A stretch of 64,000 nt of DNA from Novosphingobium sp049354825. Its GTDB lineage: Bacteria; Pseudomonadota; Alphaproteobacteria; Sphingomonadales; Sphingomonadaceae. Made by a program: the position numbers and the translations under genes. The notes under the pieces are model-generated. The model was not told the DNA's origin. It made no database searches and saw nothing but the letters and a program-made list of their open reading frames with translations. This document shows, one piece after another, positions 8,126 to 16,336 of the stretch (positions are counted from its first letter, which is position 1; every line of letters starts with the position of its first letter). The stretch covers positions 1,612,001 to 1,676,000 of the forward strand of contig NZ_CP186480.1 of NCBI RefSeq assembly GCF_049354825.1, in the 5' to 3' direction.

Positions 8126-9442
8126 ATGGCCTTCAACGTATCGGGGACGACGGACTACTTTCGCCGTGAAGGCAGCGATCCGGCGCTCGGGCTGGCGCTG
8201 GCCGGGCTGCTGGCCGCGGCGCTGGTGTTCGGTGGCCGCTCGCACGCGCTGCAATACGGCATCGTCTCGCTCGCCGCGCTGCCCGCCCTGTTCCTGCTCC
8301 TGCGCGAACCGCGCCGCCGCGACTGGCTCGGCGTGCTGCTGCTGGGCCTGGTCGCCCTCGCCGCGCTGCAGCTCGTGCCCCTGCCGCCGCCGGTCTGGCG
8401 CGCACTGGCAGGGCATGATCTTATCGCCGCGACGCTTGACGCGGTCGGCCTGGGGCAGATGTGGCGCCCGATATCGGTGGCGCCATGGGCCACCTTTGCG
8501 GCGCTGCTGGGCCTGCTGGCGCCGGTCACCGCCTTTTTCGCCGCACGCCGTGCCGGCTGGGCGGCGGTGCGCACGATGTTGGCCGCAGCGGGTCTGTTCG
8601 CCGCGGCCAGCGCCTTGCTCGGTGTCGCGCAGCGGCTGACCGGGGGGCTAAACATCTACCATGCCGGGCACGAGGGCTTTGCCACCGGGCTGTTTGGCAA
8701 CCGCAATCACCTCGCCGACCTGATCCTGACCGGCGTTGCCACCGCCCCGCTGCTTGCACCGCCCGAAAAGCGTTCGCAGTGGGCCATCGTCCTGTCGGTC
8801 TATGCCCTGCTGCTGACGCTGTGCGTTTTCGCCACGACCTCGAAAGCGGGGCTGCTGCTGGCGGGACCGGTCCTGGCGGCGTCGCTGTTCATGATCTGGC
8901 GGCCGCAGCGGCGGCACTACGTCGGCGCCGCCGCCGTCTTCCTGGTGATCGTGGCGGCCGTGCTGTCGCTCAAGGGGCTCGACCCTGTGCTGCAGCGCTT
9001 CGCCGATCCGGGCGCCGCGGGAGACCGGGCCATCATCATCGACACGGCGCCGGTCGCCATCCGAGCCTTCTGGCCCTGGGGGTCGGGCTATGGCACGTTC
9101 GTGCCGGTCTATGCCGCGTTCGAGGATCTCGACCTGGTGCAGCCCGCCTACGTGATCGAGGCGCACAACGACTACCTACAGATCGCACTCGAGGGCGGGT
9201 TGCCGGGCACGATCAGCATGTTGGCCGGCCTGGCCGCGATCGGCTGGATCGTGCTGGCTCTGATCCGCCGCCGGGCCCCGCGCGACGTGCTGGCGCCGAT
9301 CGCCATCATCGCCCTGCTGCTGGCGCACAGCGTGGTCGATTACCCACTGCGAATGCCTGCGCTTTCGGTGCTTTTCGCCGTTTGCTGCGGATCGATTGAT
9401 GCAGTGCGGCAAACGTTTGCCAAGCCACGCGGGATTGCGTAG
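8126..9442 (+). CDS. O-antigen ligase/polymerase family protein (Wzy_C)
   Basis: A polytopic inner-membrane protein of about 438 residues with around 10-12 hydrophobic segments. The Wzy_C/WaaL-type core is visible: a GLFGNRNHLADL motif before a membrane helix and a periplasmic loop with WGSGYGTFVPVY followed by AHNDYLQIALEGG. Such proteins polymerise lipid-linked repeat units or ligate finished chains. The ATG at 8126 fits the GGGAG upstream better than the GTG at 8120. Its 3' end overlaps the region before wza. A second, unrelated-looking Wzy candidate lies at 14490-15869, so which of the two polymerises is unresolved. Confidence 0.8.
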   Translation: MAFNVSGTTDYFRREGSDPALGLALAGLLAAALVFGGRSHALQYGIVSLAALPALFLLLREPRRRDWLGVLLLGLVALAALQLVPLPPPVWRALAGHDLIAATLDAVGLGQMWRPISVAPWATFAALLGLLAPVTAFFAARRAGWAAVRTMLAAAGLFAAASALLGVAQRLTGGLNIYHAGHEGFATGLFGNRNHLADLILTGVATAPLLAPPEKRSQWAIVLSVYALLLTLCVFATTSKAGLLLAGPVLAASLFMIWRPQRRHYVGAAAVFLVIVAAVLSLKGLDPVLQRFADPGAAGDRAIIIDTAPVAIRAFWPWGSGYGTFVPVYAAFEDLDLVQPAYVIEAHNDYLQIALEGGLPGTISMLAGLAAIGWIVLALIRRRAPRDVLAPIAIIALLLAHSVVDYPLRMPALSVLFAVCCGSIDAVRQTFAKPRGIA

Positions 9443-9452
9443 GGACCGGCCG

Positions 9453-10166
9453 ATGGCGGGGTATGAAAAAGAGCAGCGCGGACTGGTCCGTGCAGTTGCC
9501 GGCACATTGGTGCTGGCTGCGCTGGCGGGATGCGTTCGAACGGTGGCCCCGGCGCTACCATCGGGACAGGCCGCCTACGATGCCATCCCGGCCGGTGACG
9601 TCAGCCAGGCCCGTGAATATCCGATCGGGCCGCTCGACGTCGTCAGCGTCTCGGTCTTCGGCGAAAGGGACTTGTCCGTGGACAAGGCTCAGGTCGATTC
9701 GGAAGGGCTCGTGCAGGTTCCGCTGGTCGGCTCGGTTTCCGCCCAGGGCCTGACTTCAAGAGAGTTCGCGCGCAAGCTCGAGGTCGAGTTTGCGAAGCGC
9801 TATCTGGTCAACCCGCGCGTGAACGTCGCCATCGTCGAATCGTCGCGCCGCCGCGTTACCGTCGACGGCGCCGTTGCCCAGTCCGGCGTTTACGAGATGC
9901 CGGGCCGCATCACGCTGGTCGATGCGATCGCGCTGGCGCACGGCGTCAATTCGATCGCCAAGTCGAGCCAGGTCGCGATCGTGCGCCGGGTCAACGGCCA
10001 GCGGGTCGGCGGGGTCTTCGACCTCGGCAAGATCCAGGCCGGGCTCGAGCCCGACCCCGAAGTGCTGGCCGGCGACCAGGTCATCGTCGGGACCTCTTCG
10101 ATCCGTGCGACATACCGCGAACTGCTCCAGGCGACCCCGATCCTGAGCATTCTGCGACCATTCTGA
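9453..10166 (+). CDS. Polysaccharide export outer-membrane lipoprotein (Wza-like)
   Basis: A protein of about 237 residues with a lipoprotein signal ending LVLAALAGC. It is followed by the Poly_export domain (YPIGPLDVVSVSVFGERDLS, then VDSEGLVQVPLVGSVSAQGLT) and an SLBB-type segment (RRVTVDGAVAQSGVYEMPG). It forms the outer-membrane exit channel working with Wzc. The start at 9453 follows an AGGGA site and gives a proper lipoprotein signal; an upstream frame exists but overlaps the previous gene. It lies 13 bases before wzc, in the same operon. It is shorter than E. coli Wza and lacks the long C-terminal helix region. Confidence 0.85.
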   Translation: MAGYEKEQRGLVRAVAGTLVLAALAGCVRTVAPALPSGQAAYDAIPAGDVSQAREYPIGPLDVVSVSVFGERDLSVDKAQVDSEGLVQVPLVGSVSAQGLTSREFARKLEVEFAKRYLVNPRVNVAIVESSRRRVTVDGAVAQSGVYEMPGRITLVDAIALAHGVNSIAKSSQVAIVRRVNGQRVGGVFDLGKIQAGLEPDPEVLAGDQVIVGTSSIRATYRELLQATPILSILRPF

Positions 10167-10179
10167 GGCGAAGCGACGC

Positions 10180-12354
10180 GTGAACCAACCTTTCGTCCCC
10201 CGCGCCGGTGACCCGAGCGACGCGCTGGCGATGGCCGAACCGCCAAAGGCGATGCCGGCGATCAACATCGATTTCCGCCGCATCCTGGCCGCGCTTTACC
10301 GCAATCGTTTCTACATCGCAGGCATCCTGTTCGTCGCGGTCGCGTTCGGCGTCATCTCGTCGCTGTCGACCACGCCGATCTACCGCGCCACCGCATCGGT
10401 CCAGATCGACAGCCAGGCCGCACAAGTGGTCAGCAACGAAGAACAGCCGGTCGTCGACTATGACACCACGCTGTTCCTGCAGACCAACCTCGACGTGCTG
10501 ATGAGCCGCGCCATGGCGCTGTCGGTCGTTGACGCCCTCAAGCTCGCGTCGTCGAACGATGCCTTCAACCGCATGCAGGTCGATCCGCCGGCCGGCGGTG
10601 CCCCGGGCACGACGATCGCGCAGACGCGGCGCGAATACCTGGCCGATGTCCTGCGCGGCAATGTCAACGCCGCGCTTCCCAAGAACAGCCGCGTCGTCCA
10701 GATCAATTTCGAAAGCCCCGATCCGACCTTCGCAGCCCGGGTCGCCACGGCCTATGCCAACGCGCTGATCGCCAGCAACGTCCAGCGCAAGTTCGATTCC
10801 TCGGCTTATGCGCGCAAGTACCTGGAGGGCCAGCTGGGCCTGGCCAAGGACCGTCTCGAAAGCTCGGAGCGTGCGCAAGTCGACTATGCCCGCAGCGCCG
10901 GCCTGTTCGACGTCCAGAGCGGAACGGCCGAGAACCCGGCCTCGCAGTCGATCCTTCTGAGCGACCTGGTCGCGGTCAACGATTCGCTCAATGCCGCGCG
11001 CGCCGCCCGCGTCGCCGCGGAGCAGCGCTATCGTGTCGCCGCCTCGGTCCCGGTGATGAGCCTGCCCGAAGTTCAGACCAGCCCGAGCATCCAGCAACTG
11101 CTCCAGCGCCGCAGCGACCTGGCCGCCCAGTACGCGGCCGACAGCCAGCGCTACCGGCCCGACTATCCGTTGCAGGTCCAGCGCCAGTCGCAAATCCGCA
11201 CGCTCGACCAGCAGATCGCCGCGCAGGCCGGGCAGGTTCGCAGCGCGCTGCAGACCCAGTACCAATCCGCGCTTCGCAACGAACAGCAGCTGGCCCGCCA
11301 GGTCGCCGGTCTGCGCAGCGGCAACCAGGCCGAACAGCAGAAGCGGATCCGCTATAATATCCTTGCGCGCGAGGCGAACACCAACCGCGCGATGTATGAC
11401 GGCCTGCTGCAGCGCTACAAGGAAGTCAGCGCCAGCGCCGGCGTCGCCAACAGCAACATCTCGATGGTGGACGAAGCGCGCATTCCGGGTGCTCCGGTCC
11501 GTCCGCGTCCGCTCATGAACCTGCTGATGGCGCTGATCGGCGGCATCATCGTGGCCTTCGGCTTCGTGTTCCTGCGCGATTACTACGACGATGCCACCCG
11601 CACCCCGGACGACATCATCAACAAGCTCAACGTGCCGTTCCTGGGTATCATTCCCAAGCTGCCGCCCGAAACCCCGGCCGCCGAAGTCCTCGACGATCCG
11701 AAGTCGAGCGTGTCGGAAGCCTTCGCGGCGCTGCGCACGCAGATGGGCCTCATCACCACCGACGGGCAGCTTGGCAGCATCTCGGTCACCAGCAGCCGCG
11801 AATCGGAAGGCAAGAGCCTGATCGTCTACGGGATCGCGCATTCCTTCGCGCGGCTTGGCAAGCGGGTCCTGGTCATCGATGCCGACTTGCGGCGCCCGTC
11901 GCAGCATCGCCTGTTCGAGCGCGAGCGTACTGTCGGCCTGTCGAACGTGCTGTCGCGCCAGTCGAACTGGAAGGACGTCGTCCAGAAGACCGATCGCGAC
12001 AACGTCGACTTCATGGCGACCGGCCAGCTTCCGCCCAGCGTCCCCGAACTGCTTTCCGGCGGCGGGTTCGGCGAGATGCTCGAAGAAGCCGGCCGCGAAT
12101 ACGACCTGGTCATGATCGACTCCCCGCCGGTGCTGGGCCTTGCCGACGCCATCCTTCTGGGCGGGCTTGCCAAGCACCTCGTCTACGTGATCGAGGCGGG
12201 CCGGCCGCTGCGCGGCCGCGGCCTCGCCGCCGTTCGCCGCCTGCGTGCCGCCGGCCTGAAGATCGACGGCGCGGTGCTGAACAAGTTCGATCCCAAGTAC
12301 GCCGGCTATGGCTACGAGTACGGCTATTACTACTACTATGGCCGCGGCGACTGA
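10180..12354 (+). CDS. Wzc-type polysaccharide co-polymerase and tyrosine autokinase
   Basis: A 724-residue protein combining a Wzz chain-length domain with a BY-kinase. A first membrane helix is near residues 46-66 and a second near 445-465. Between them is a long coiled periplasmic region, and the second helix is preceded by the family segment ARIPGAPVRPRPLMN. The cytoplasmic kinase shows Walker A (RESEGKS), Walker A' (VLVIDADLRRPS) and Walker B (LVMIDSPPVL). The C-terminus is a run of nine Tyr residues in about 15 positions, the autophosphorylation cluster that controls oligomerisation. The start is GTG. The last 17 bases, encoding the Tyr tail, also encode the start of the next gene. Confidence 0.9.
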   Translation: MNQPFVPRAGDPSDALAMAEPPKAMPAINIDFRRILAALYRNRFYIAGILFVAVAFGVISSLSTTPIYRATASVQIDSQAAQVVSNEEQPVVDYDTTLFLQTNLDVLMSRAMALSVVDALKLASSNDAFNRMQVDPPAGGAPGTTIAQTRREYLADVLRGNVNAALPKNSRVVQINFESPDPTFAARVATAYANALIASNVQRKFDSSAYARKYLEGQLGLAKDRLESSERAQVDYARSAGLFDVQSGTAENPASQSILLSDLVAVNDSLNAARAARVAAEQRYRVAASVPVMSLPEVQTSPSIQQLLQRRSDLAAQYAADSQRYRPDYPLQVQRQSQIRTLDQQIAAQAGQVRSALQTQYQSALRNEQQLARQVAGLRSGNQAEQQKRIRYNILAREANTNRAMYDGLLQRYKEVSASAGVANSNISMVDEARIPGAPVRPRPLMNLLMALIGGIIVAFGFVFLRDYYDDATRTPDDIINKLNVPFLGIIPKLPPETPAAEVLDDPKSSVSEAFAALRTQMGLITTDGQLGSISVTSSRESEGKSLIVYGIAHSFARLGKRVLVIDADLRRPSQHRLFERERTVGLSNVLSRQSNWKDVVQKTDRDNVDFMATGQLPPSVPELLSGGGFGEMLEEAGREYDLVMIDSPPVLGLADAILLGGLAKHLVYVIEAGRPLRGRGLAAVRRLRAAGLKIDGAVLNKFDPKYAGYGYEYGYYYYYGRGD

Positions 12355-13510
12355 CGTTGCCCCTCGCCGGCGGCCCGTGCTGGCCGCCGGTGCGGCCGCG
12401 CTGGCCGCTGTCGCGGTGCTGGCCGCGGCGACGGGCCCGGTCCTTGCCGAGGCCGATTGGCGCGCCGGCGCGCGCCTGGCCCCGTTCGATTGGCAAGTGC
12501 AGAACCACGCGGTTACACAGGCGATCGCCGTCAGGGACGCCCCGGCCGCCATCGGACACGCGCTGCGTTCTTTCCTGGCCAACCCCCTCAATGCCAAGGC
12601 CCTCACCGTCGTCGGCTCGACCCGCACCGGGGTCGCCGGAACGCGGTTGCTGAACCAGTCGGCCGCGCTGGGCTGGCGCGATCCGCTGACGAATTACCGC
12701 CTTATCTACGAAGCGATCCGCGAAGGTGATCCCGTGATCGCGGCGCAGCGCGTCGATGCGATCGGCCGGACGGTCGGCAGCGACGCGGCGGCGCGCTACG
12801 CCGATCGCGTCCTGACGATGCGCGGCGGGATCGAGGCGATGGCGGATCGCGCCGCGCACCACCTTGGCCCCGGCTGGATGCCGGCATGGATCGCGCGCCC
12901 ACCGGCACAGCAGGGGCTGGTTGCGCTGCGAAGCGAGTTTGTATCGCGGATCGACAGCGGTGACGGGCCGTGGAAACGCGCGATGATCAAGGCGGCCGGC
13001 GAAGGCTTCGGCAAGGGCGGCGGCACCCAGGCCCACGCCTTGTGGCGACGTAGCCTGGCGAACGAAGCGTTGTTCGCCGGCCCCGTCTACGACAGCGCCT
13101 TCACCCTTCCGCTCGAGCCGACACCGCTCGGCGGCGAATGGCAAGTGAGCGGAACGTCACCACTGGCGGTCGAAAATCTCCGGCCCGCCGGGCTGGTCCT
13201 GACGGCCGGCGGCGATGCCCAGGGTTCGGTCCTCGCTCAGACGGGCCCGGCCCAGACCGCACTGGCGATCGAGGCGCGGTGGAGCGGGCCGCGCGAATTC
13301 GTGGCGGCGCTGCGCTGGCGCTATCTCTGCGCCGAGACATCGCAAAGCAGCGTGATCGCGTCTGAGCCGGTGCGCGAGGGGGACCAGTGGGTACAGCGCG
13401 GATCGTTTCAACCGGCGGCCAATTGCCGTCTGGGGATACTGGCGCTCGAACTTGCGCGCCCGGTAACGCCGGGCAGTTCGGTAACCCTGATCAGCGTATC
13501 GCCTGGCTAG
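12338..13510 (+). CDS. Unknown exported/membrane-anchored protein in polysaccharide operon
   Basis: A protein of about 390 residues. It has an Ala-rich hydrophobic segment at residues ~12-35 (LAAGAAALAAVAVLAAATGP), then a periplasmic helical region that may contain TPR-like repeats (LANPLNAKALTVVG, YRLIYEAIREGDPVIAAQRV). A C-terminal beta-rich domain follows. The ATG at 12338 lies inside the Tyr-tail coding end of wzc, a 17-base overlap, so translation is probably coupled. Its stop codon overlaps that of the convergent glycosyltransferase gene by three bases (CTAG). No family was recognised. Its position suggests a role in assembly or export. Confidence 0.7.
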   Translation: MAAATDVAPRRRPVLAAGAAALAAVAVLAAATGPVLAEADWRAGARLAPFDWQVQNHAVTQAIAVRDAPAAIGHALRSFLANPLNAKALTVVGSTRTGVAGTRLLNQSAALGWRDPLTNYRLIYEAIREGDPVIAAQRVDAIGRTVGSDAAARYADRVLTMRGGIEAMADRAAHHLGPGWMPAWIARPPAQQGLVALRSEFVSRIDSGDGPWKRAMIKAAGEGFGKGGGTQAHALWRRSLANEALFAGPVYDSAFTLPLEPTPLGGEWQVSGTSPLAVENLRPAGLVLTAGGDAQGSVLAQTGPAQTALAIEARWSGPREFVAALRWRYLCAETSQSSVIASEPVREGDQWVQRGSFQPAANCRLGILALELARPVTPGSSVTLISVSPG

Positions 13511-14478
13511 CGGCGGACGCGCTGGCCGGTCGCTGCTGCAAACGCGCGCAGGTCATGCCCGGTGAGGGCGCTGAGCCGGTCGATCCTGGCGTCATTGTCG
13601 GCGCATGTGCTGAGCTCGCGCTCAAGCTCGTGCCGCTTGGCGTCGACCAGGAACCGGTACCACAACCCCTGCAGCCCATGATAGATCAGCCCGGGCTTGC
13701 CATCGAGGAAGCCAAGCTGGACGATGTAGCGCAGCAGGAAGAACGCCAGCGGACCCAGCCCCAGCGGCAAACGGTTGTAGAACCCCTGCTTGGCGATGCG
13801 TCGGCGCTCCGCCTGGTGGCTTGCCCCCACGCCTTCGGCGCGGTCCGTTTCGAACAAGCCGTGGACATCGATCAGCGCATCGAGCGCCTCGCGCGTCGCA
13901 TAGGCATTATGCTTGGCGGTGAAAAACGTCAGGTCGTTGAGGTTGATGTCGCTGAGATCGCCGGCGACGTGCAACGTGGCCCCGCCCGAAATCGCGATGT
14001 GCTCATCCATCCAGCGCTGTTCGATCCGCCCGCAGCCGCGCCGCCACACGCGCACCAGCCGCAGCGGGTAACGGCCGCCGTGGCGAATCCAGCGGCCCAT
14101 GAAGATATGCCGACGGTCGACCGAGAACGCCGCGGTGCCCGGGTCGGCGGCGCCCATCGCGGCCTTCAGGTTGGCCGCCAGGTCCGGCCCGACCACTTCA
14201 TCGGCGTCGAGACGCATGATCCAGTCCGTGCCGATGCCGGCATTGTCCAGTGCCCACTGGAACTGGTCGGCGTAATTGACCCAGGCCCTTTCGAACACCT
14301 CGGCGCCGTGTTCGCGCGCAATCGCGGCCGTCGCGTCGGTCGAGCCGGAATCGACGATGACGATCCGCGTCGCCAGGCCGTCCAGCGCACGCAGGCAGCG
14401 CGCCAGGTGGATCGCCTCGTTGCGGGTCAGAATGACGGCAGTCAGCAAACCGGGCTGCGCGTCGTCAAGGGCGGTCAC
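13507..14478 (-). CDS. Glycosyltransferase family 2 (GT-A fold)
   Basis: A protein of about 323 residues. The N-terminal GT2 domain has LTAVILTRNEAIHLARCLRAL, the UDP-sugar-side motif IVIVDSGSTDATAAIA and the metal-binding acidic motif RLDADEVV. The overall pattern, including ERAWVNYADQFQWAL, resembles WaaE/KdtX-like transferases. The GTG at 14478 is chosen because it lies just after the stop of the upstream polymerase gene. A longer open frame would run through that gene in the wrong frame. It is likely cotranscribed with 14490-15869 on the minus strand and adds a sugar to the repeat unit. Confidence 0.8.
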   Translation of the reverse strand: MTALDDAQPGLLTAVILTRNEAIHLARCLRALDGLATRIVIVDSGSTDATAAIAREHGAEVFERAWVNYADQFQWALDNAGIGTDWIMRLDADEVVGPDLAANLKAAMGAADPGTAAFSVDRRHIFMGRWIRHGGRYPLRLVRVWRRGCGRIEQRWMDEHIAISGGATLHVAGDLSDINLNDLTFFTAKHNAYATREALDALIDVHGLFETDRAEGVGASHQAERRRIAKQGFYNRLPLGLGPLAFFLLRYIVQLGFLDGKPGLIYHGLQGLWYRFLVDAKRHELERELSTCADNDARIDRLSALTGHDLRAFAAATGQRVRR

Positions 14479-14489
14479 CGGGCTTTCGC

Positions 14490-15869
14490 TCAACCGTGGG
14501 CGCCGGCCAGCCGGTGCTGGACCGACGCGGCCGCCGACAGGCGCGCGGCGCGCTGCTGCGCCAGGTACGCTTTCGCCTCCGTGATGACGTAATAGATCAT
14601 CACGATCTGGAACGACACGGTGAAGCGCACCGGGGACCCGAATGGAGAGAACAGCACGCTCCATGCGAACGACAGGACCATGTACGCGTAGATAGGTCGG
14701 AGCGATCCCGGCACGAGCAACGAATAATAGATCGACACGATCGCCATCAACAGCATGTAGATCCAGAACAGGCCGCCCAGGGCGCCCCCGTCGACCCAGC
14801 TTCCGAACAGGTAGCTATGGCTGGGAATGTAGTTGCCTCTATTGAATCGCACTTCTTGTGACTTGACACCGGCCTCGATCAGGCGGTGGCGCAGCAGCTG
14901 GTTATAGTAGTTGTCCTGCGCCCAGCTGCCGTGGCCAAGGAAGGGTGAATCCTTGATCGCGATCAGCGACACGTAAAGCTCGGTCCGGCCGCCCAGGATG
15001 ATGTTGCCGTTGCCGCTAACCTCCTGCAGGCGGTATTTGGTTTGCGCCTCGGCACCCAGCGTCCCGTTGTCGGCGAGCTCTGAGTAGACCCAGATCGGCC
15101 CCTGCGTGGCCACCAGTGCCGCCATGAACCCGACCACGAAGGTCGAGGGCCGGATGGTGCGGCGCAGCGCCGGATTGCGGGCCAGGATGACATAAAGCTG
15201 GCACAGCGCGGCCGCGGCGATCACGTTGCCGAAATTGGAACGCGCCTGCACGGCCAGCTGGAAAGCCGCGACCGCGGCCAGCACGATCGGTGCGAAGCGG
15301 GTCAACCTGCGCGTACCCGGGATCGCGCCCGAAACCAGCACGGCCGACGCGACGATCATCGCCTCTCCCAGCCCGAACCGCCAGCGCACCCCTTCCGCGC
15401 CAAAGGCGGTGTCGGCGGCCGGCACCGCGGCGTAAGCGGCCAGCGCCATGCCCGCGGCATAGGCTGCCAGGTACGATCGGCGGATCGGCAGGAACAGCCA
15501 CATCGCCGCCAGGGTGGCTATGAAAAAGACGATCTTGGCCCAGCCGCGCCCGAAATCCTCGAACGCAGAACCGCGCCAAATGTCGGTGAAAATCTGCCCG
15601 AGCAGCCACAGCAGGCCGAGGAAGAACACCCAGCGTATCTGCTGCAGCCGCGCCACCGAACCCGGACGCATGACAAGCAGGAGCAGAATGCCCACGCTCA
15701 TCGCGTCCTGCAAATAGACGGTCCCGACAATCTGAAGCTCTACGATGCGTCCGAGCGGCCACAGCAGCGCCACCACGATCCACGGATCGAGCGAGACCTG
15801 GAACCGGTCAGGCTCGGCAAGCGTTACTTCGGTTTGGCTCACCAGCGACATCGTGCCGCAATGCGTCAA
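14490..15869 (-). CDS. Wzy-like O-antigen/exopolysaccharide polymerase
   Basis: A 459-residue polytopic membrane protein with about ten or more hydrophobic stretches (VGILLLLVM, WVFFLGLLWLLGQIF, IVFFIATLAAMWLFL, VLAAVAAFQLAV, FVVGFMAALVA). A large periplasmic loop contains GGRTELYVSLIAIKDSPFLGHGSW, here quoted only in part: GGRTELY and SPFLGHGSW. PSHSYLFGSWVDGG follows. This is the arrangement of Wzy-type polymerases. The start could be ATG 15869 or ATG 15851; neither has a strong ribosome-binding site. The glycosyltransferase gene begins 12 bases downstream. Confidence 0.75.
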   Translation of the reverse strand: MTHCGTMSLVSQTEVTLAEPDRFQVSLDPWIVVALLWPLGRIVELQIVGTVYLQDAMSVGILLLLVMRPGSVARLQQIRWVFFLGLLWLLGQIFTDIWRGSAFEDFGRGWAKIVFFIATLAAMWLFLPIRRSYLAAYAAGMALAAYAAVPAADTAFGAEGVRWRFGLGEAMIVASAVLVSGAIPGTRRLTRFAPIVLAAVAAFQLAVQARSNFGNVIAAAALCQLYVILARNPALRRTIRPSTFVVGFMAALVATQGPIWVYSELADNGTLGAEAQTKYRLQEVSGNGNIILGGRTELYVSLIAIKDSPFLGHGSWAQDNYYNQLLRHRLIEAGVKSQEVRFNRGNYIPSHSYLFGSWVDGGALGGLFWIYMLLMAIVSIYYSLLVPGSLRPIYAYMVLSFAWSVLFSPFGSPVRFTVSFQIVMIYYVITEAKAYLAQQRAARLSAAASVQHRLAGAHG

Positions 15870-15989
15870 AGGGCCGGTCTTTGCAATGGAGGCGATTCGC
15901 CTCCGGCGAGGCCGGGAACGTTTCGAATTACGGTTAACTTATTGTGCTTGCAGGGTGAGAAAGAGCGCCAAATAGTGCGCAATCCTTGG

Positions 15990-16020
15990 TTGACTTGATA
16001 CTTCGCAACTGCAATATAAG
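15990..16020 (+). promoter_or_regulatory. Candidate sigma-70-like promoter for the small exported protein
   Basis: TTGACT at 15990-15995 and an AT-rich TATAAG/ATATAA element at 16014-16020 lie 18-19 bases apart, about 35 bases before the GTG at 16053, in the divergent intergenic region. The spacing is slightly long, so this is only a candidate. Confidence 0.35.
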
Positions 16021-16052
16021 TGTTGTCCCTAGGAAAATTGGAGCGAATCGCT

Positions 16053-16268
16053 GTGAAGAAAGTCATATCGGCCGTTGTAGCGTCGACACTTGCCCTCGCC
16101 AGCGTTTCGGCTCAGGCCGCGACCCGCCCCGAAGCCGCGCGCTTCTCGCAGCCGGTCGCTGCCGGCCAGTCCGATCAGTTGGGCGGCGGCATGCTTTGGA
16201 TCTGGATCGCGCTGTTCGCCGCGCTTGCCGCGATCATCCAGATCGCCAAGAGCAACAGCCCCGACTGA
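16053..16268 (+). CDS. Small exported membrane-anchored protein
   Basis: A 71-residue protein. It has an N-terminal signal sequence (VKKVISAVVASTLALASVSAQA), a short polar middle and a C-terminal membrane segment (MLWIWIALFAALAAIIQIA) preceded by a GGG turn. The GTG at 16053 is preferred over a TTG at 16020 because it starts directly with a Lys-Lys signal peptide and has GGAG upstream. It is a monocistronic unit with its own candidate promoter and a good terminator. No function is known to me; it sits between polysaccharide genes. Confidence 0.65.
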   Translation: MKKVISAVVASTLALASVSAQAATRPEAARFSQPVAAGQSDQLGGGMLWIWIALFAALAAIIQIAKSNSPD

Positions 16269-16292
16269 TCTCGATTTTTCCGGGAACGTTGA

Positions 16293-16316
16293 AAGCTCGC
16301 TTCGGCGGGCTTTTTT
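16293..16316 (+). terminator. Rho-independent terminator
   Basis: An eight-base stem (AAGCTCGC / GCGGGCTT, one G-T pair) with a TTCG tetraloop is followed by six T residues. It lies 25 bases after the stop of the small exported protein. Confidence 0.85.
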
Positions 16317-16336
16317 CGTGTCCGGCGGCCGCGTCG

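Noticed and set aside
10081..12627. An 848-codon open frame on the minus strand opposite wzc
   Set aside because: Its product is Arg/Ala/Gly/Val-rich without recognisable domains. The plus strand encodes a clear Wzc with Walker motifs and Tyr tail; long antisense frames are normal in high-GC DNA.
13387..14592. A 401-codon plus-strand frame opposite the GT2 gene
   Set aside because: The minus strand encodes a GT2 with its VILTRNE and DAD motifs; the other frame has no domain.
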